Position numbers and translations under genes: made by a program
From: Exiguobacterium sp.
GTDB taxonomy: Bacteria > Bacillota > Bacilli > Exiguobacteriales > Exiguobacteriaceae
DNA: 64,000 nt
Direction of reading: 5' to 3'
Assembly: GCF_020832205.1 (NCBI RefSeq)
Contig: NZ_JAFIFD010000048.1
Coordinates: forward strand, 17,570-81,569
Shown here: one piece after another, positions 1 to 10,115 of the stretch
How positions within the stretch are numbered: the stretch's first letter is position 1
How the letters are laid out: each line of letters begins with the position of its first letter
The notes under the pieces: model-generated
The model's input: only the letters and a program-made list of their open reading frames with translations
What the model was told of the DNA's origin: nothing
Database searches by the model: none

Positions 1-287
1 ACGCTCGGGATCGGATCGAGTTTCTCGACGATTCCAATCATCGCGGCCATTTTCGTTCCACTCTGCATCCAGTATGGATTCTCAGTCGAGGCGACGATCG
101 CAATCATCGGTACGGCCGGAGCACTCGGTGACGCCGGTAGCCCGGCAAGTGACTCGACACTCGGTCCGACGAGCGGATTGAACGCCGACGGTCAGCACGA
201 TCACTTGCGGGAGACGGTGTGGCCGACGTTCCTTCACTACAACATCCCCCTCATCGTATTCGGTTTGATTGCCGCGATGGTCTTGTG
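1..287 (+). CDS. Na+/H+ antiporter family protein (NhaC-type ion transporter), 3' end only
   Basis: Open frame from the window edge: [56 protein letters not shown]...[10 protein letters not shown]; transporter-like hydrophobic C-terminus. Confidence 0.7.
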
Positions 288-288
288 A

Positions 289-384
289 TTACTTTCGATC
301 ACGACGCGCGTAGATCGTCCCGAGCAAGACGAGGACGAGAATGAACCAAATTCCTGTATACATGAGGATCTCAGTAATCATCAT
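289..384 (-). CDS. Small single-TM protein (31 aa: MMITEILMYTGIWFILVLVLLGTIYARRDRK)
   Basis: AGGAGG just upstream of ATGATG; hydrophobic core with a basic C-terminus; absent from the ORF track (below its size limit). Confidence 0.6.
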   Translation of the reverse strand: MMITEILMYTGIWFILVLVLLGTIYARRDRK

Positions 385-404
385 TTTCCTCCTGTGACAA
401 AAAG

Positions 405-436
405 ATAAGGAGCGACGCTTGGCGTCGCTCCTTTTT
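405..436. terminator. Rho-independent terminator, possibly bidirectional
   Basis: GGAGCGACGC-TTG-GCGTCGCTCC followed by TTTTT. Confidence 0.8.
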
Positions 437-1886
437 ATGATGAAGTTTTTAACTCGTTTTGACAAGCGATGAAGTACGCGTCGACTTTTTCTGCGACTTC
501 GCGTCCTTCACGGATCGCCCAAACAATCAAACTTTGGCCTCGTCGTGCGTCACCGGCGACAAACACTCCATCGATATTTGTCACATAGTCTCGTTTCGAC
601 TCGACCCCAAGTTTTCTCAGTTCGGGTTCCGGTCGTTCAAAACCGATGGCGACGAGCACGAGGTCTGCCGCGTACGTCTCTTTCGAACCTTCGACGACGA
701 AGAACGTGGCTTGACCGTCGGGTTTCACGACTTTCTCCATCCGTTCCGTTTCGACTCCGACCACGCGGTCTCCTTGTTTCACGATTCGGTTCGAACGGAT
801 CAAATACGTGCGCGGGTCCTTATCCAAATGTTCGATTGCTTCCGCGTACGCGTAGTCCGTCGACAACGTGTCCGGTTGAAGCGGCCACGGTCGATCCGGT
901 GCCCGGAACAACCCTTTCTCCGGATGTTTCCCGAATTGCGTCACCGATTTGGCACCTTGACGAATCGCTGTCGCGACACAATCGGCACCAGTGTCCCCTC
1001 CACCGATCACGATGACGTCTTTACCGGCCGCTTCAAAGCGAGGCTCGACGGCCATCCCGCCGAGTTCTCGTGTCGAAGCGGTCAAGTAGTCCATCGCCGC
1101 CTCGACTCCCGTCGCGTCGTCCCCTTCGATGCCGAGCGTCCGTTGCTTTTGGGCGCCAGTCGCTAAGATGACAGCGTCGTGGGTGGCCCGGAGCGATTCG
1201 ACCGTCACGTCGGTCCCGACGTTCACACCGGTCTTGAACTGAATGCCTTCTGCCTCGAGCAGCCGCACGCGCCGACGGACGACTTCTTTGTCGAGTTTCA
1301 TGTTAGGAATCCCATAATATAGCAGACCCCCTATCTCGTCTGCCTTTTCAAACACGGTAACCGTGTGGCCGGCTTGATTCAACTGGTCGGCCGCGGCAAG
1401 GCCTGCCGGACCGCTGCCGATAATGGCGACGCGGTAGCCGGTGCGCACGCGGACATGCCTCGGTTCGACCCACCCTTGTTCGAAGGCACGATCGATGATC
1501 GTTCGCTCGATCGATTTGATTGCAACCGGGTCTTCGCTAATGCCGAGCGTACACGACCCTTCACAAGGGGCCGGACAGACCCGTCCGGTAAACTCCGGGA
1601 AGTTATTCGTTTCCATCAACCGCTCGTAAGCACGTCTGAAATCTTGTTCACTGACGAGTTTGTTCCATTCCGGAATCAAGTTATGGATCGGACAGCCGAT
1701 CGTCTCTTGTCCAATCATGTCCCCGACATGGCAAAACGGTGTCCCACAGTCCATGCAACGCTCGGCCTGCTTGACGATCGGGCCGTCTTCCATTCGTGAT
1801 GCATACTCTTTATAATCGTGGATCCGCTCGAGTACCGTCCGCTCTGGGAGCGTCTCACGCGGAATGCTTAAAAATTTGTGTCTCAT
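435..1886 (-). CDS. gltD: Glutamate synthase small subunit
   Basis: N-terminal Cys clusters (CMDCGTPFCH, CPAPCEGSC), FAD and NAD(P) GxGxxG motifs; ATGA overlap with gltB. Confidence 0.95.
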   Translation of the reverse strand: MRHKFLSIPRETLPERTVLERIHDYKEYASRMEDGPIVKQAERCMDCGTPFCHVGDMIGQETIGCPIHNLIPEWNKLVSEQDFRRAYERLMETNNFPEFTGRVCPAPCEGSCTLGISEDPVAIKSIERTIIDRAFEQGWVEPRHVRVRTGYRVAIIGSGPAGLAAADQLNQAGHTVTVFEKADEIGGLLYYGIPNMKLDKEVVRRRVRLLEAEGIQFKTGVNVGTDVTVESLRATHDAVILATGAQKQRTLGIEGDDATGVEAAMDYLTASTRELGGMAVEPRFEAAGKDVIVIGGGDTGADCVATAIRQGAKSVTQFGKHPEKGLFRAPDRPWPLQPDTLSTDYAYAEAIEHLDKDPRTYLIRSNRIVKQGDRVVGVETERMEKVVKPDGQATFFVVEGSKETYAADLVLVAIGFERPEPELRKLGVESKRDYVTNIDGVFVAGDARRGQSLIVWAIREGREVAEKVDAYFIACQNELKTSS

Positions 1887-4800
1887 ACTCCCCCTCCTTC
1901 TGTCACAACCCGGAACAGTTCGAGTGCCCGGTCGGCCTCACTCAACTCGGGCCGAGATGCCTCGAGCTGACGCATGACGTCAAGCACGTTCGCGTAATCA
2001 CGCGGCACGACTTTGACGAAACGATGGCGTTCTTCTTCAAATGAATCTAGGATGAGCCTTGCTTTCACACTATCCGTGTGGAACTGATGCAACTCGAGGA
2101 GCGCGTAGATTTGTTCCGCATCCTCATCGTCCAACCCATCGACAGCGACGAGCTCGTTGTTGACGAGTTCGCTGTAATCCTGGTCCCCGTACAAGTAGGC
2201 GACTCCCCCTGACATTCCGGCCCCAAAGTTGCGGCCGATCTCGCCAAGCACGACGACCGTACCTCCAGTCATATATTCACACCCGTGATCGCCGACCCCT
2301 TCTGTGACGGCGACAGCGCCTGAGTTACGCACGGCGAACCGTTCCCCGACGTGGCCGTTGAAAAATGCCATGCCGTCTGTCGCTCCGTACAGGCAGACGT
2401 TACCGGCGATGACTTGTTGTGACTCATCGAACGGGGCATGTTTTTCGGCGATGACGGAGACTTTCCCTCCACCCAATCCTTTTCCGACGTAATCGTTCGC
2501 GTCGCCGATCACCGACAACGTGATACCTTTCGGCAAAAATGCCCCGAGACTTTGACCTGCAGAACCGCTGAGTCGAATCGAAATCGTGTCTTCGGCGAGC
2601 CCGACTTTCCCGTGCACTTTCGTCAATTCGTAACCGAGCATCGTCCCGACGGCCCGATCGGTATTGCGAATCCGCCCGACGAAGAACGTCGGCTGCAATG
2701 ATTTGATCGAACGGGAGACGGCCGGCATGAGTTTCCGATGGTCATATGATTTGAACGCTGGATGTGGCAGCTCTTCTTTTGCCGGCAAAGGTGTCGGCAT
2801 GCCGAGCATCGGATGCAAGTCGAGCGTTTTCGCTTTCACGTGTTGCTGTTTCCAGGCACTCTCCTCTAACAGGTCGGTCCGTCCAATCACTTCCTCGAGC
2901 GACCTCGCACCGAGTGACGCCAAAATCTCACGCACTTCTTCGGCGAGGAACGTCATCAAATTGACGACGTGCTCTGGTTTCCCCATGAATTTTTCCCGGA
3001 GTGCCGGGTCTTGAGTCGCGACACCGACTGGACACGTATCGAGGTGACAGGCCCGCATCATGATGCAGCCGAGGACGACGAGCGGCGCCGTCGCGAACGC
3101 ATACTCTTCCGCTCCGAAAATCGCAGCCATGACGATGTCCCGGCCCGTCATGAGCTTTCCGTCCGTCTCAAGCGTGACGCGTCCACGGAGACCGTTCAAG
3201 GCGAGCGTCTGATGAGTTTCGAGGAGACCGAGTTCCCATGGGAGCCCGGTATGCTTGATCGATGTCCGAGGTGACGCGCCGGTCCCTCCGTCGTAACCAG
3301 AGATGACGATCGTGTCTGCGTTCGCTTTGGCGACACCAGCCGCAATCGTCCCGACACCTGATTTTGAGACGAGCTTAACGCTGATTTTCGCTTTCGGGTT
3401 CACATGCTTCAAGTCGAAGATGAGCTGAGCCAAGTCTTCGATTGAATAAATGTCGTGGTGCGGCGGCGGGGAAATGAGTCCGACACCCGGTACCGAGCCC
3501 CGGACCTCGGCTACCCAAGGGTAAACCTTGTTGCCGGGGAGCTGACCGCCTTCACCCGGTTTTGCCCCTTGTGCCATCTTGATTTGAATCTCGTCGGCGT
3601 GATACAAGTATTCAGCCGTTACGCCGAAACGTCCGCTCGCCACTTGTTTAATGCGGCTGATGCGTTCCGAACCGTCTTCGTCTGGCACGAACCGGTTGCG
3701 GTCTTCGCCGCCTTCGCCCGAATTGCTCTTCCCACCGATTTGGTTCATAGCGATGGCGAGCGTCTCATGGGCTTCTTTCGATAACGAACCGAACGACATC
3801 GCACCCGTCTTGAAACGGCTGACGATCGATGCGACCGATTCGACCTCCTCGAGCGCGACCGATTCTCGTTCTTTGAAGCTGAACAGCTGTCGTAAAAACT
3901 GGCCCGAAGATTCATGTAGATGAACGTAAGCGTCGTAATAACGGCGCTCATTCTCGCGGCACGCCCGTTGCAACAGATGAATCGTCTTCGGGTTAAACGC
4001 GTGCTCTTCCCCATCGGCGCGCCACTGGAAGTCGGCACCTGCCTCGAGCGGTCGGTCACGGTCGTAAGCCGAAACGTGCTGGGCACGGCTCTCGGCCTCA
4101 AGTTCCGTGAAGCCAATACCAGAAAGTTGTGACGTCGTCCCCCGGAAATGTGTCTCGACGAGGCCGCGGTCTAAACCGACCGCCTCAAAGATTTGCGCGC
4201 CACGGTAGCTTTGCACGGTCGAGATCCCCATCTTCGACATGACTTTGACGATGCCGTCGACCGTTGCCGCTTGATAGCGTTTGACCGCCTCATCGAGCGA
4301 GTAGGACAGTTGATTCGTCTCGATCGCTTCCCGAATCGTGGCGTATGCCAAATAAGGGTATACCGCGTCGGCCCCATAGCCGATCAATGCCGCGGCTTGA
4401 TGAACTTCTCGCAACTCACCGCTCTCGCTGATGAGGCTGCATGATGCGCGCAAATCTGAACGAATGAGCCGTTGATGGACGGCGCTCATGACGAGGAGCG
4501 CCGGCATGGCGATTCGTTCTGCGCTCATGTCTCGATCGGACAAGACGATGACTTCCGCACCTTCTTTCACGGCTGATTCGACGCGCATGAACAACGTCTC
4601 AAGCGAGTCCTCTAAGTTCTGGACGTACGTCGCATCGATGCGTTCGACGCGCAACTTGGACTCGATCCCGCGGAGCGTTACCGCATCGATGATTGGATGT
4701 TCGAGCCATACGCGGCTGGCGTGACCGCGCCCGGTATGGACCGGGTTCGATTGCGGTCCGATCCACGTGAACGTCGCCGTGACGATTTTTTCACGGAGCG

Positions 4801-6319
4801 CATCGATCGGAGGGTTCGTCACTTGGGCGAAATGTTGTTTAAAGTAATGGAACAAAGATCGCGGCCGCTCTGAAAGGACGGCGACAGGCTGGTCATGCCC
4901 CATCGAACCGATCGGATCTTTCTTCTCACGGATGAGCGGGACGATATATTGTTCGATGTCTTCTTTCGTGTATCCGAACGCGCGTTGCTTTTGAAGGATT
5001 TCTGAGATGACCGGTTCATCGACGGGACCGTTCTCGAGCGTCTTCATTTGCTTTAACCATTTGCCGTACGGTTCGGCACGTGAAATCGTCTGTTTGACTT
5101 CCGTATCTGGGATGAGTCGCTTTGACTCTAAATCGATGAGCAGAAGCTGACCGGGGCGGAGCCGTTCCTTTTTCATGACTTTCTCGGCTTGGACCGGGAT
5201 GACGCCGCTCTCTGACGACAAGATGAGTTCACCGTCAGTTGTTTCGATATAGCGCATCGGTCGCAGTCCATTTCTGTCTAGAATGGCTCCGATTTGGCGT
5301 CCATCTGTGAAGACGACACCCGTCGGCCCGTCCCACGGTTCCATGATGGACGAGTGATACTGATAGAAATCTCGTTTTTGTTTATCGATCTTTCCTTCGA
5401 TGAACGGTTCTGGAATGAGCATCATCGCCGTATGGGCGATCGAGCGTCCTGTCCGGGTGAAGAACTCGAACGCGTTGTCAAGCATCGACGAGTCGCTTCC
5501 TTCTTCTTGAAGCACCGGGAACAGCCGCTCGACATCCTCGTACAAGTCAGTCTCAATCACGCCTTCACGGGCTCGCATCGCGTCGATGTTTCCTCGCAGC
5601 GTATTGATCTCACCGTTATGGACGATCATTCGATTCGGATGGGCCCGTTCCCATGATGGAAACGTGTTCGTCGAGAAGCGTGAATGCACGATGCCGAACG
5701 TGCTCTTATAAAACGGCGACTGCAAGTCAATGTAAAATCGTTCAATCTGTTCCGGTGTGAGCATTCCTTTATAAACGATCGTCTTCGTCGAGAAACTAGG
5801 CATGTACAGGTTGAGTTCTTCGACTTTTTCAATCGTACGGCGCAACTCATAGAGTGAGCGCTCGTTCGCGTCATAATCCAAATATGGACAAGCGACGAAC
5901 CACTGATAAATCGTCGGTTGCGTGACGCGTGCGTGCTCCCCGATGGCAGAAACGTCAACAGGAACTTCACGCCAAGCGATTGTCGCCAAGTCGATCTCGT
6001 CGGCGAGACGCTCCATCAGCTGTTGCTTGTCACGAAGCGCCGTCTCTTCAGGCTGAAAGAATACCATTCCGACCGCATAGTTGCCTGGTGCCGGCAGATT
6101 CATCGTCTGAAGAAACAATTCGTGCGGAATCTCGGTCATGATGCCAGCGCCGTCTCCCGCGTCGATGACGCCTTGGCCCCCTCGGTGCTCGAGTTTGCAG
6201 AGCATGGATAGTGAACGGCTGACAATGTCGTGTTTTTTCTCTCCGTTAAGGTTGACGTATAGGCCGATGCCGCAAGCGTCTTTTTCGAATCGTGAATCGT
6301 ACAAACTCGTCCGTTTCAT
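1883..6319 (-). CDS. gltB: Glutamate synthase large subunit
   Basis: CGIGLYVNLNGEKKHDIV amidotransferase N-terminus; FMN/Fe-S domain GEGGEDRNRF...CHLDTCPVGVATQ; start placed at MKRTSLYDSR after GAGAGGGG. Confidence 0.95.
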   Translation of the reverse strand: MKRTSLYDSRFEKDACGIGLYVNLNGEKKHDIVSRSLSMLCKLEHRGGQGVIDAGDGAGIMTEIPHELFLQTMNLPAPGNYAVGMVFFQPEETALRDKQQLMERLADEIDLATIAWREVPVDVSAIGEHARVTQPTIYQWFVACPYLDYDANERSLYELRRTIEKVEELNLYMPSFSTKTIVYKGMLTPEQIERFYIDLQSPFYKSTFGIVHSRFSTNTFPSWERAHPNRMIVHNGEINTLRGNIDAMRAREGVIETDLYEDVERLFPVLQEEGSDSSMLDNAFEFFTRTGRSIAHTAMMLIPEPFIEGKIDKQKRDFYQYHSSIMEPWDGPTGVVFTDGRQIGAILDRNGLRPMRYIETTDGELILSSESGVIPVQAEKVMKKERLRPGQLLLIDLESKRLIPDTEVKQTISRAEPYGKWLKQMKTLENGPVDEPVISEILQKQRAFGYTKEDIEQYIVPLIREKKDPIGSMGHDQPVAVLSERPRSLFHYFKQHFAQVTNPPIDALREKIVTATFTWIGPQSNPVHTGRGHASRVWLEHPIIDAVTLRGIESKLRVERIDATYVQNLEDSLETLFMRVESAVKEGAEVIVLSDRDMSAERIAMPALLVMSAVHQRLIRSDLRASCSLISESGELREVHQAAALIGYGADAVYPYLAYATIREAIETNQLSYSLDEAVKRYQAATVDGIVKVMSKMGISTVQSYRGAQIFEAVGLDRGLVETHFRGTTSQLSGIGFTELEAESRAQHVSAYDRDRPLEAGADFQWRADGEEHAFNPKTIHLLQRACRENERRYYDAYVHLHESSGQFLRQLFSFKERESVALEEVESVASIVSRFKTGAMSFGSLSKEAHETLAIAMNQIGGKSNSGEGGEDRNRFVPDEDGSERISRIKQVASGRFGVTAEYLYHADEIQIKMAQGAKPGEGGQLPGNKVYPWVAEVRGSVPGVGLISPPPHHDIYSIEDLAQLIFDLKHVNPKAKISVKLVSKSGVGTIAAGVAKANADTIVISGYDGGTGASPRTSIKHTGLPWELGLLETHQTLALNGLRGRVTLETDGKLMTGRDIVMAAIFGAEEYAFATAPLVVLGCIMMRACHLDTCPVGVATQDPALREKFMGKPEHVVNLMTFLAEEVREILASLGARSLEEVIGRTDLLEESAWKQQHVKAKTLDLHPMLGMPTPLPAKEELPHPAFKSYDHRKLMPAVSRSIKSLQPTFFVGRIRNTDRAVGTMLGYELTKVHGKVGLAEDTISIRLSGSAGQSLGAFLPKGITLSVIGDANDYVGKGLGGGKVSVIAEKHAPFDESQQVIAGNVCLYGATDGMAFFNGHVGERFAVRNSGAVAVTEGVGDHGCEYMTGGTVVVLGEIGRNFGAGMSGGVAYLYGDQDYSELVNNELVAVDGLDDEDAEQIYALLELHQFHTDSVKARLILDSFEEERHRFVKVVPRDYANVLDVMRQLEASRPELSEADRALELFRVVTEGGGV

Positions 6320-6434
6320 CGAATCAACCCCTCTCTTTCGTACTTGTTTCGTAAGTTTCATTTTGTTCTAAATATTCTGAAAAATCAAGCGTAATGTATA
6401 TTTTTATGCATAACAGAAGCTGGTTGTATTAATA

Positions 6435-6449
6435 TTGAAAGCGCAATCA
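6435..6449. promoter_or_regulatory. Candidate cre (CcpA) site upstream of gltB
   Basis: TTGAAAGCGCAATCA matches WTGNAANCGNWNNCW at every fixed position. Confidence 0.45.
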
Positions 6450-6542
6450 CTAGCTTCATCAAGCCTTTTTTAAAAACAACTTATAATCAATAAAGAATAA
6501 TTATCCATGAAACATATTAATATTTAAGTTCATAAGAACATA

Positions 6543-6575
6543 AAAAATAACCGCCATCTAGTGACGGTTATTTTG
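6543..6575. terminator. Rho-independent terminator
   Basis: AATAACCG...CGGTTATT inverted repeat flanked by A/T tracts. Confidence 0.6.
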
Positions 6576-6577
6576 CG

Positions 6578-7372
6578 TTATTGGACAGTTTTGCGCGAAT
6601 GATGGAGAAAGCCGCGAGGGCGTTTCCAAATGATGAGCCCGACGTATCCGAGCGCGAGCAAAATCAACGCACTGACGAGAACGACGTATAGCGTCGCGTT
6701 ATCGATTCGGGCGAAAATGGCGATATATGCCCAAACGAATACGAGCGGATAAATGAAGTCACGGTGCCACCACATGAAGACGAGAGCGAGGACGACCCCG
6801 ACCATGAGCATGAGTGATGTCCAAGCGAGTTCATCGAGACCGAGCACGGTCGTGATGCGTTCTGTCTTCATGACGACGAACACGTTGACAATCGTCGCGA
6901 CCGACACCCACCCGATATAGACCGAGAAGGGAAAACGATCGAGCCAGCTCGTCGACGTCCGGAACGCCACGTGATACAGCCACGCGAGCGTCGCCAAAAA
7001 GAGCACCATCACGATGAGCGAGGCGATGAACCATTCATTCGTGAAGGCGAGGAGCCACAAACCGTTCAAAATACAGGAGACGAGAAACCCTGCCTTCATC
7101 CGGTTCGCCTGTCGATTCGCGACCGATCCTTTTTTCAATTGCAAGACGAGCCAGACGGCGAGCGCCACATAAATCAGCCCCCAAATCGAGAACGCGTAGC
7201 CGGCCGGTTTGAAGTATATGTCGATCCGGTCCGAGACGGCCGCATTATCCCCGCTCGCAAAATAGTTGATGACGACGGTCGCCAAAAACGCCAACCAATT
7301 AATCAATGGCCATTTTGATAAGTCCATACGTAGGATCTTCCGAAGAAGACCTGACACCTCCTTTATTAACAT
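6578..7372 (-). CDS. Tryptophan-rich sensory protein / TspO-MBR-like membrane protein
   Basis: Multi-TM, Trp-rich; YFKPAGYAFSIWGLIYVAL pattern typical of TspO-related proteins. Confidence 0.65.
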   Translation of the reverse strand: MLIKEVSGLLRKILRMDLSKWPLINWLAFLATVVINYFASGDNAAVSDRIDIYFKPAGYAFSIWGLIYVALAVWLVLQLKKGSVANRQANRMKAGFLVSCILNGLWLLAFTNEWFIASLIVMVLFLATLAWLYHVAFRTSTSWLDRFPFSVYIGWVSVATIVNVFVVMKTERITTVLGLDELAWTSLMLMVGVVLALVFMWWHRDFIYPLVFVWAYIAIFARIDNATLYVVLVSALILLALGYVGLIIWKRPRGFLHHSRKTVQ

Positions 7373-7448
7373 AGTTTTCTATACCCATGAGACTCCACTC
7401 ATACACAAGCGAAACAAAAAAAGAGACCCTCTGTCGGGTCTCGATGTG

Positions 7449-8261
7449 TCAAAATTCAATTTTGTCCGGGTCTGGACCGATCCGTTCGTGTGTCGCGACC
7501 GCGTCGAGCCGCGCCATGTCATCCGCATCGAGTGCAAAGTCGAATACATCGAAATTCTCTTTGATGCGGTGTGGGGTGACCGATTTCGGGAGCGCGACGT
7601 TCCCCGTCTCAAGGTGCCAGCGCAGGACGACTTGCGCAGGCGTCTTCCCGTGCTTCTCGGCAATCTCCGCGAATACCGGGATGTCGAGGAACTTCCCTTG
7701 CATGAGCGGGCTCCACGCCTCGATTTGAATCCCTTCGTCTTGGCAATACTCGACGAGGTCCGGCTGCGGGAGTTGTGGGTGTAACTCGACTTGGTTGATG
7801 AGCGGCGTCATGAGTCCCGCCTCTTTTAACGCTTCAAGGTGATGCTCTTTAAAGTTTGAGACGCCGATCGCCTTGATTTTCCCCGCCTCATACAACTCGA
7901 CGAGGTCTTTCCAAGCATCGACAAAGCCGTCGACCGGCCAGTGCAAAAGGCATAAGTCCAAGTGATCGGTCTCAAGACGCGCGAGCGACTCAGCGAACGC
8001 TTCCTTCGTCCGTCCTTGACGGATGTCCTCGTTCCAAATCTTCGAAGTCAAAAAGATGTCGGCACGATTGACGCCTGAAGCCGCGATCCCCTTGGCCACG
8101 CCCTCTTCGTTTTTATAGACGGCTGCCGTATCGATGTGACGGTAACCGACTTTCAACGCCTCAGCGACCGCTTCGGGTGCCTCGGTCTCGTTATCGACTT
8201 GCCAGACGCCGAATCCAATCATCGGGATTTGGACGCCATTTCGTAACGTTGCGAATTGCAT
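7449..8261 (-). CDS. Aldo/keto reductase
   Basis: MIGFGVWQV, GYRHIDTAAVYKNE, LLHWPVDG, GVSNFKEHHL, NQVELHPQLPQ motifs. Confidence 0.95.
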   Translation of the reverse strand: MQFATLRNGVQIPMIGFGVWQVDNETEAPEAVAEALKVGYRHIDTAAVYKNEEGVAKGIAASGVNRADIFLTSKIWNEDIRQGRTKEAFAESLARLETDHLDLCLLHWPVDGFVDAWKDLVELYEAGKIKAIGVSNFKEHHLEALKEAGLMTPLINQVELHPQLPQPDLVEYCQDEGIQIEAWSPLMQGKFLDIPVFAEIAEKHGKTPAQVVLRWHLETGNVALPKSVTPHRIKENFDVFDFALDADDMARLDAVATHERIGPDPDKIEF

Positions 8262-8325
8262 ATCATCATTCCCCTTTCAACTGTTCGAGCTGATTGTATC
8301 ATACCCGACATCTTATTCCGAAAAA

Positions 8326-9123
8326 CTAAATCGTCAAATCTTTCCGGGTGAAGCGGGTGTAGCAAGCTGACGCAGCAACGAGGAGCAATCCACTTAACAA
8401 AAGTAGCGACAGGACGGGCACGTCCCCTTGAACTTGGGCGTTGGCATCAAACAGCGAGAACAGTGACAAGCGCTCGAGCCACTCGAGCCGCTCACTGAAA
8501 CCAGAGAAGATATTCGCGATCAAGAAGAGGGCGAACAACCCGCCAGTCACCATGTAAGAACGATTGCTGTCGTCGAACAGACTCGCGAGCATATAGGCGA
8601 GAGCACCGAGAACGAGTAAAATGAGACCCGCGTTCAATTGTAGCGTCCACAGGACACCGTAATCGATTGCCAAGTCAAACAACACGTCAGCGAGTGTCAG
8701 GCTCAATCCGTTCAACCCGACGAACAGAACCGTGGCGATGAGCAAGACGACGAGGCTCGCCGAAACGTAAGCACGTCTTGAGATCGGTGCCGCCATGAAC
8801 AACATGACCTCTCCCGAATCGACCGGTTTGCCCATGAGCCGTGAGGCAAACGTGAGCGCGAACAGAATCGCCAGGACGTAAAAGATGAGGCCGTAGTAGT
8901 TGCCCCCAAGCAAGTTGATGACGTTGTCCATCGCGAGAGTCGGATCGATTTTAAACACGTCGAGCAACTCGGGTGGCAACGATTCGAGCTTCCCTTCGAT
9001 CAACCCAGTCTCTTTGATGGACGGAAAGACGGACGCCAAGAAGAACAAATACAGGCTCGTCCCGATCGAGTAACCTAAAATCCAGCTCCGGTTTTGTTTA
9101 AGCAGCGATGCGATCAATACCAT
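8326..9123 (-). CDS. ABC-2 type transporter permease
   Basis: Six hydrophobic segments; adjacent to the ATPase gene on the same strand. Confidence 0.85.
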   Translation of the reverse strand: MVLIASLLKQNRSWILGYSIGTSLYLFFLASVFPSIKETGLIEGKLESLPPELLDVFKIDPTLAMDNVINLLGGNYYGLIFYVLAILFALTFASRLMGKPVDSGEVMLFMAAPISRRAYVSASLVVLLIATVLFVGLNGLSLTLADVLFDLAIDYGVLWTLQLNAGLILLVLGALAYMLASLFDDSNRSYMVTGGLFALFLIANIFSGFSERLEWLERLSLFSLFDANAQVQGDVPVLSLLLLSGLLLVAASACYTRFTRKDLTI

Positions 9124-9996
9124 TTACGTCGCCTCCCCATAATATTGCATGAACATTTGCTCGAGTTCGTCGGCTCCGCTCGTGAGCGACTCCACTTCAA
9201 ATTGTGTCAACGTAGCGAGAAATACGTTCAGTTCTTCCGGACTTGAGATCGAGACGTCAACGTTTCGACCATCGCGTGTCCCAATGCGTGCCGCCAGCAA
9301 GCCCGCGTCGGTCTCACTTTTCAATCCAACCTGATACGTCTTCACACTTCTGCGCTTCAGTTCGTTCATCTCGGATTCAATGATGATCCGTCCGTCTCGG
9401 ATGAGTGCGGCCCGGTCACACGTCTTCTCCATCTCCGGGAAGTGGTGGGAGCTCATCAAGATGGCTTTCCCGGCCGCCTTCTCGGCGAGCACCCATTCGA
9501 CGAGCCGCTCTTGCATGAGCGGATCGAGCCCGCTCGTCGGCTCGTCCAATAAATAAACGGGAGCATCTTTCATGAAACACGTGACGATTGCTAGCTTTTG
9601 CTTCATCCCTTTTGACATTTTTCGGACTTTTAACGTCGTATCGAACGCAAAAATTTGGCGCAGGTGTGTCTCGCGCTCAAGACTCGTTTCATGCAGACGA
9701 CTAGTTAGCCGAATGATTTCTTCCCCCGTCATGTCTTGCGGGTAGTTGATCTCGCCGGGCAAGTAACCGACGTGCGCCTTGACCGTCTCGCTCTCGCGCC
9801 AACAATCGTAGCCCATAATCGTCGCTTTACCAGAATCGGCATGAAGCAGTCCCATCAAGTGACGAATCGCCGTCGATTTTCCTGCTCCGTTCGGACCAAT
9901 AAATCCAAAGACGGTGCCTCGTTCGACTGTCAACGAGACGTCAAAGATCCCGTGCGAGGCGTCGAACCGCTTCGTCAATCGCTCGATGTGAATCAT
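9124..9996 (-). CDS. ABC transporter ATP-binding protein
   Basis: Walker A GPNGAGKST, degenerate signature KMSKGMKQKL, Walker B VYLLDEP. Confidence 0.95.
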   Translation of the reverse strand: MIHIERLTKRFDASHGIFDVSLTVERGTVFGFIGPNGAGKSTAIRHLMGLLHADSGKATIMGYDCWRESETVKAHVGYLPGEINYPQDMTGEEIIRLTSRLHETSLERETHLRQIFAFDTTLKVRKMSKGMKQKLAIVTCFMKDAPVYLLDEPTSGLDPLMQERLVEWVLAEKAAGKAILMSSHHFPEMEKTCDRAALIRDGRIIIESEMNELKRRSVKTYQVGLKSETDAGLLAARIGTRDGRNVDVSISSPEELNVFLATLTQFEVESLTSGADELEQMFMQYYGEAT

Positions 9997-10032
9997 GTGT
10001 ATCCCCCCTACTTTTGAAATATATGAACTTTA

Positions 10033-10094
10033 TGATTACAAAACTAGTATATCACGTTATTTTTTGAAATGGAAATGGTATATTGATTACAAAA
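10033..10094. promoter_or_regulatory. Divergent promoter region with exact direct repeat TGATTACAAAA (candidate TetR operator)
   Basis: TGATTACAAAA at 10033-10043 and 10084-10094; GTTATTTT...AAAATAAC inverted repeat between and around them. Confidence 0.4.
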
Positions 10095-10115
10095 TAACAG
10101 AAGTGAGGGTTGCTG

